Origin: an uncultured bacterium | GTDB lineage: Bacteria > Cyanobacteriota > Vampirovibrionia > Gastranaerophilales > Gastranaerophilaceae | Length of the DNA: 6,258 bases | Reading direction: 5' to 3' | Assembly (NCBI GenBank): GCA_949286405.1 | Contig: CASECH010000192.1 | Location: 1-6,258, forward strand | In this document: positions 5,534-6,258 of the stretch, one piece after another | Layout: each line of letters opens with the position of its first letter | Numbering within the stretch: position 1 is the first letter of the stretch | Made by a program: the position numbers and the translations under genes | Notes under the pieces: model-generated | What the model was told of the DNA's origin: nothing | What the model saw: the letters and a program-made list of their open reading frames with translations, nothing else | The model's database searches: none

Positions 5534-5737
5534 TTTAATCAATTATTAAAAATACAGATCAATAATGGCAATATTGAAACCGAAGATATTATACTGCCAG
5601 ACACATATTTTGGAGAATTTATCTACATATTTTTATGCCTTAAAGATATAATTACAGAACCTAAATACCGAAAACAAAAATTTTCAAACCTAATAAGACA
5701 AATCAGAATACACCAAAAGTGGATGAAAATTAAATAA
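5522..5737 (+). CDS. Hypothetical 71-aa protein under a palindromic operator
   Basis: The ATG at 5522 sits in the centre of the 22-bp palindrome and has no Shine-Dalgarno site, fitting the near-leaderless promoter just upstream. The 71-aa product has an acidic first third (about residues 17-36), an aromatic/aliphatic stretch FGEFIYIFLCL (30-40) too short and charged at its edges to be a confident membrane helix, and a strongly basic C-terminal third (YRKQKFSNLIRQIRIHQKWMKIK, 49-71). I recognise no family. It ends 20 nt before the ftsY ATG, and its last codons overlap the predicted ftsY -35, so read-through into ftsY is possible. It could be the regulated partner of the HTH protein (effector or small toxin), but only the arrangement suggests that. 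Confidence 0.65.
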   Translation: MIDIFNQLLKIQINNGNIETEDIILPDTYFGEFIYIFLCLKDIITEPKYRKQKFSNLIRQIRIHQKWMKIK

Positions 5738-5751
5738 TTTCATGGTATCAT
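5723..5751 (+). promoter_or_regulatory. Predicted leaderless promoter of ftsY
   Basis: -35-like ATGAAA (5723-5728, 4 of 6), 17-nt spacer, extended -10 TGG-TATCAT (-10 at 5746-5751), then 6 nt (CTGCGT) and the ATG at 5758. The -35 lies within the last codons of the 71-aa gene. No Shine-Dalgarno site is present in the 20-nt gap. Confidence 0.5.
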
Positions 5752-5757
5752 CTGCGT

Positions 5758-6258
5758 ATGTTCGGATTTTTTAAAGATAAATTTAACAATTTAAAACAGA
5801 CAGTATCCAACACTGCACAGGTGCTAGTAGGAAATGTTGTAAGTTCTGTAGAAAACGAGGAAGAATTCTCAGAGTTTGTTCTTGAAGATATGGAAGACCT
5901 TCTTATTAGCGCAGATTTAGGCGTAAATTATGCGGCAGAGCTCGTTGACAATTTGAGAGATCAAACAAAAATTAAACCTGCAGACGTTAAAAATTATCTT
6001 AAAGAGGAATTTTCGAAAACTTTACGGGATGCGGGAAATACTGAATTAAATGTTCAGGACGGTTTAAATATATACTTTATATGCGGCGTTAACGGAGTGG
6101 GTAAAACTACTCTTATCGGTAAACTGGCTTATAAATTTAAACAAGAAAATAAAAAAGTTCTCATCGCTGCAGGTGATACATTCAGAGCTGCTGCAGAAGA
6201 ACAACTGGATATTTGGTCAAAACGTGCAGGAGCTGATATTATCAGAAAAGATAAAGCA
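5758..6258 (+). CDS. ftsY: Signal recognition particle receptor FtsY (5' part, runs off the right edge)
   Basis: FtsY is the SRP-family GTPase that receives ribosome-SRP complexes at the cytoplasmic membrane and hands them to SecYEG. The first 167 codons are present. Seen: an amphipathic start MFGFFKDKFNNLKQ without the long acidic A domain of E. coli FtsY; the four-helix N domain (about 15-95, including LEDMEDLLISADLGV at 42-56); the GTPase P-loop GVNGVGKTT (110-118) followed by LIGKLAYKF; and the SRP-GTPase insertion-box start AAGDTFRAAAEEQL (137-150). Leu119 stands where Thr is usual (GKTTTIGKLA), a mild change. The DTKGR, TKLD and C-terminal parts lie beyond the window. The ATG is preceded by a -10 box at 6 nt and no ribosome site. 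It is separated from nusB, its usual cyanobacterial neighbour as I recall it, by the two small divergent genes. Confidence 0.95.
   Translation, partial: MFGFFKDKFNNLKQTVSNTAQVLVGNVVSSVENEEEFSEFVLEDMEDLLISADLGVNYAAELVDNLRDQTKIKPADVKNYLKEEFSKTLRDAGNTELNVQDGLNIYFICGVNGVGKTTLIGKLAYKFKQENKKVLIAAGDTFRAAAEEQLDIWSKRAGADIIRKDKA

Overview
The window looks like chromosomal DNA from a gut-type, non-photosynthetic relative of the Cyanobacteria (Melainabacteria/Vampirovibrionophyceae, probably Gastranaerophilales-like). The grounds are low G+C, a NusB of the long cyanobacterial form (219 aa, opening MQARRAARELA, with a large internal helical insertion), and a nusB-ftsY neighbourhood that I remember as typical of Cyanobacteria. 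The placement is inferred from family knowledge; no search was run.

Layout. The left half is transcribed leftward. Bases 1-748 hold the start of a long coiled-coil protein that runs off the left edge; it has an acidic linker and then a GTDDE segment resembling an annexin repeat. To its right is a tight three-gene operon (3260 to 899): two paralogous exported proteins with TolC-like helical hairpins but no visible beta-barrel, then a lipoyl/octanoyl-transferase-family enzyme. Its gene junctions overlap by 1 and 4 nt. The right half is transcribed mainly rightward: a six-TPR protein (3384), a 79-aa helical protein (4220), nusB (4520), a strong terminator (5201-5238), a divergent pair of small genes (a 72-aa HTH-like protein leftward and a 71-aa unknown rightward), and the 5' part of ftsY (5758 to the edge).

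Regulation is the most interesting layer. Three genes that begin transcripts (3260-, 5455-, 5758+) have a recognisable -10 hexamer exactly 6 nt before the ATG and no Shine-Dalgarno sequence, which predicts leaderless mRNAs. Genes inside the operon, and several others, have ordinary AAGGA/GAGG sites. Between the two small divergent genes the -35 boxes overlap back to back. A perfect 22-bp palindrome centred on the ATG of the 71-aa gene, plus a third GATAGAT half-site over its -10 box, form a likely operator. The neighbouring HTH protein is the obvious candidate ligand. The module appears inserted between nusB and ftsY.

There is no mobile element, CRISPR array, tRNA or rRNA that I can support. 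No stretch over 300 bases lacks a gene.
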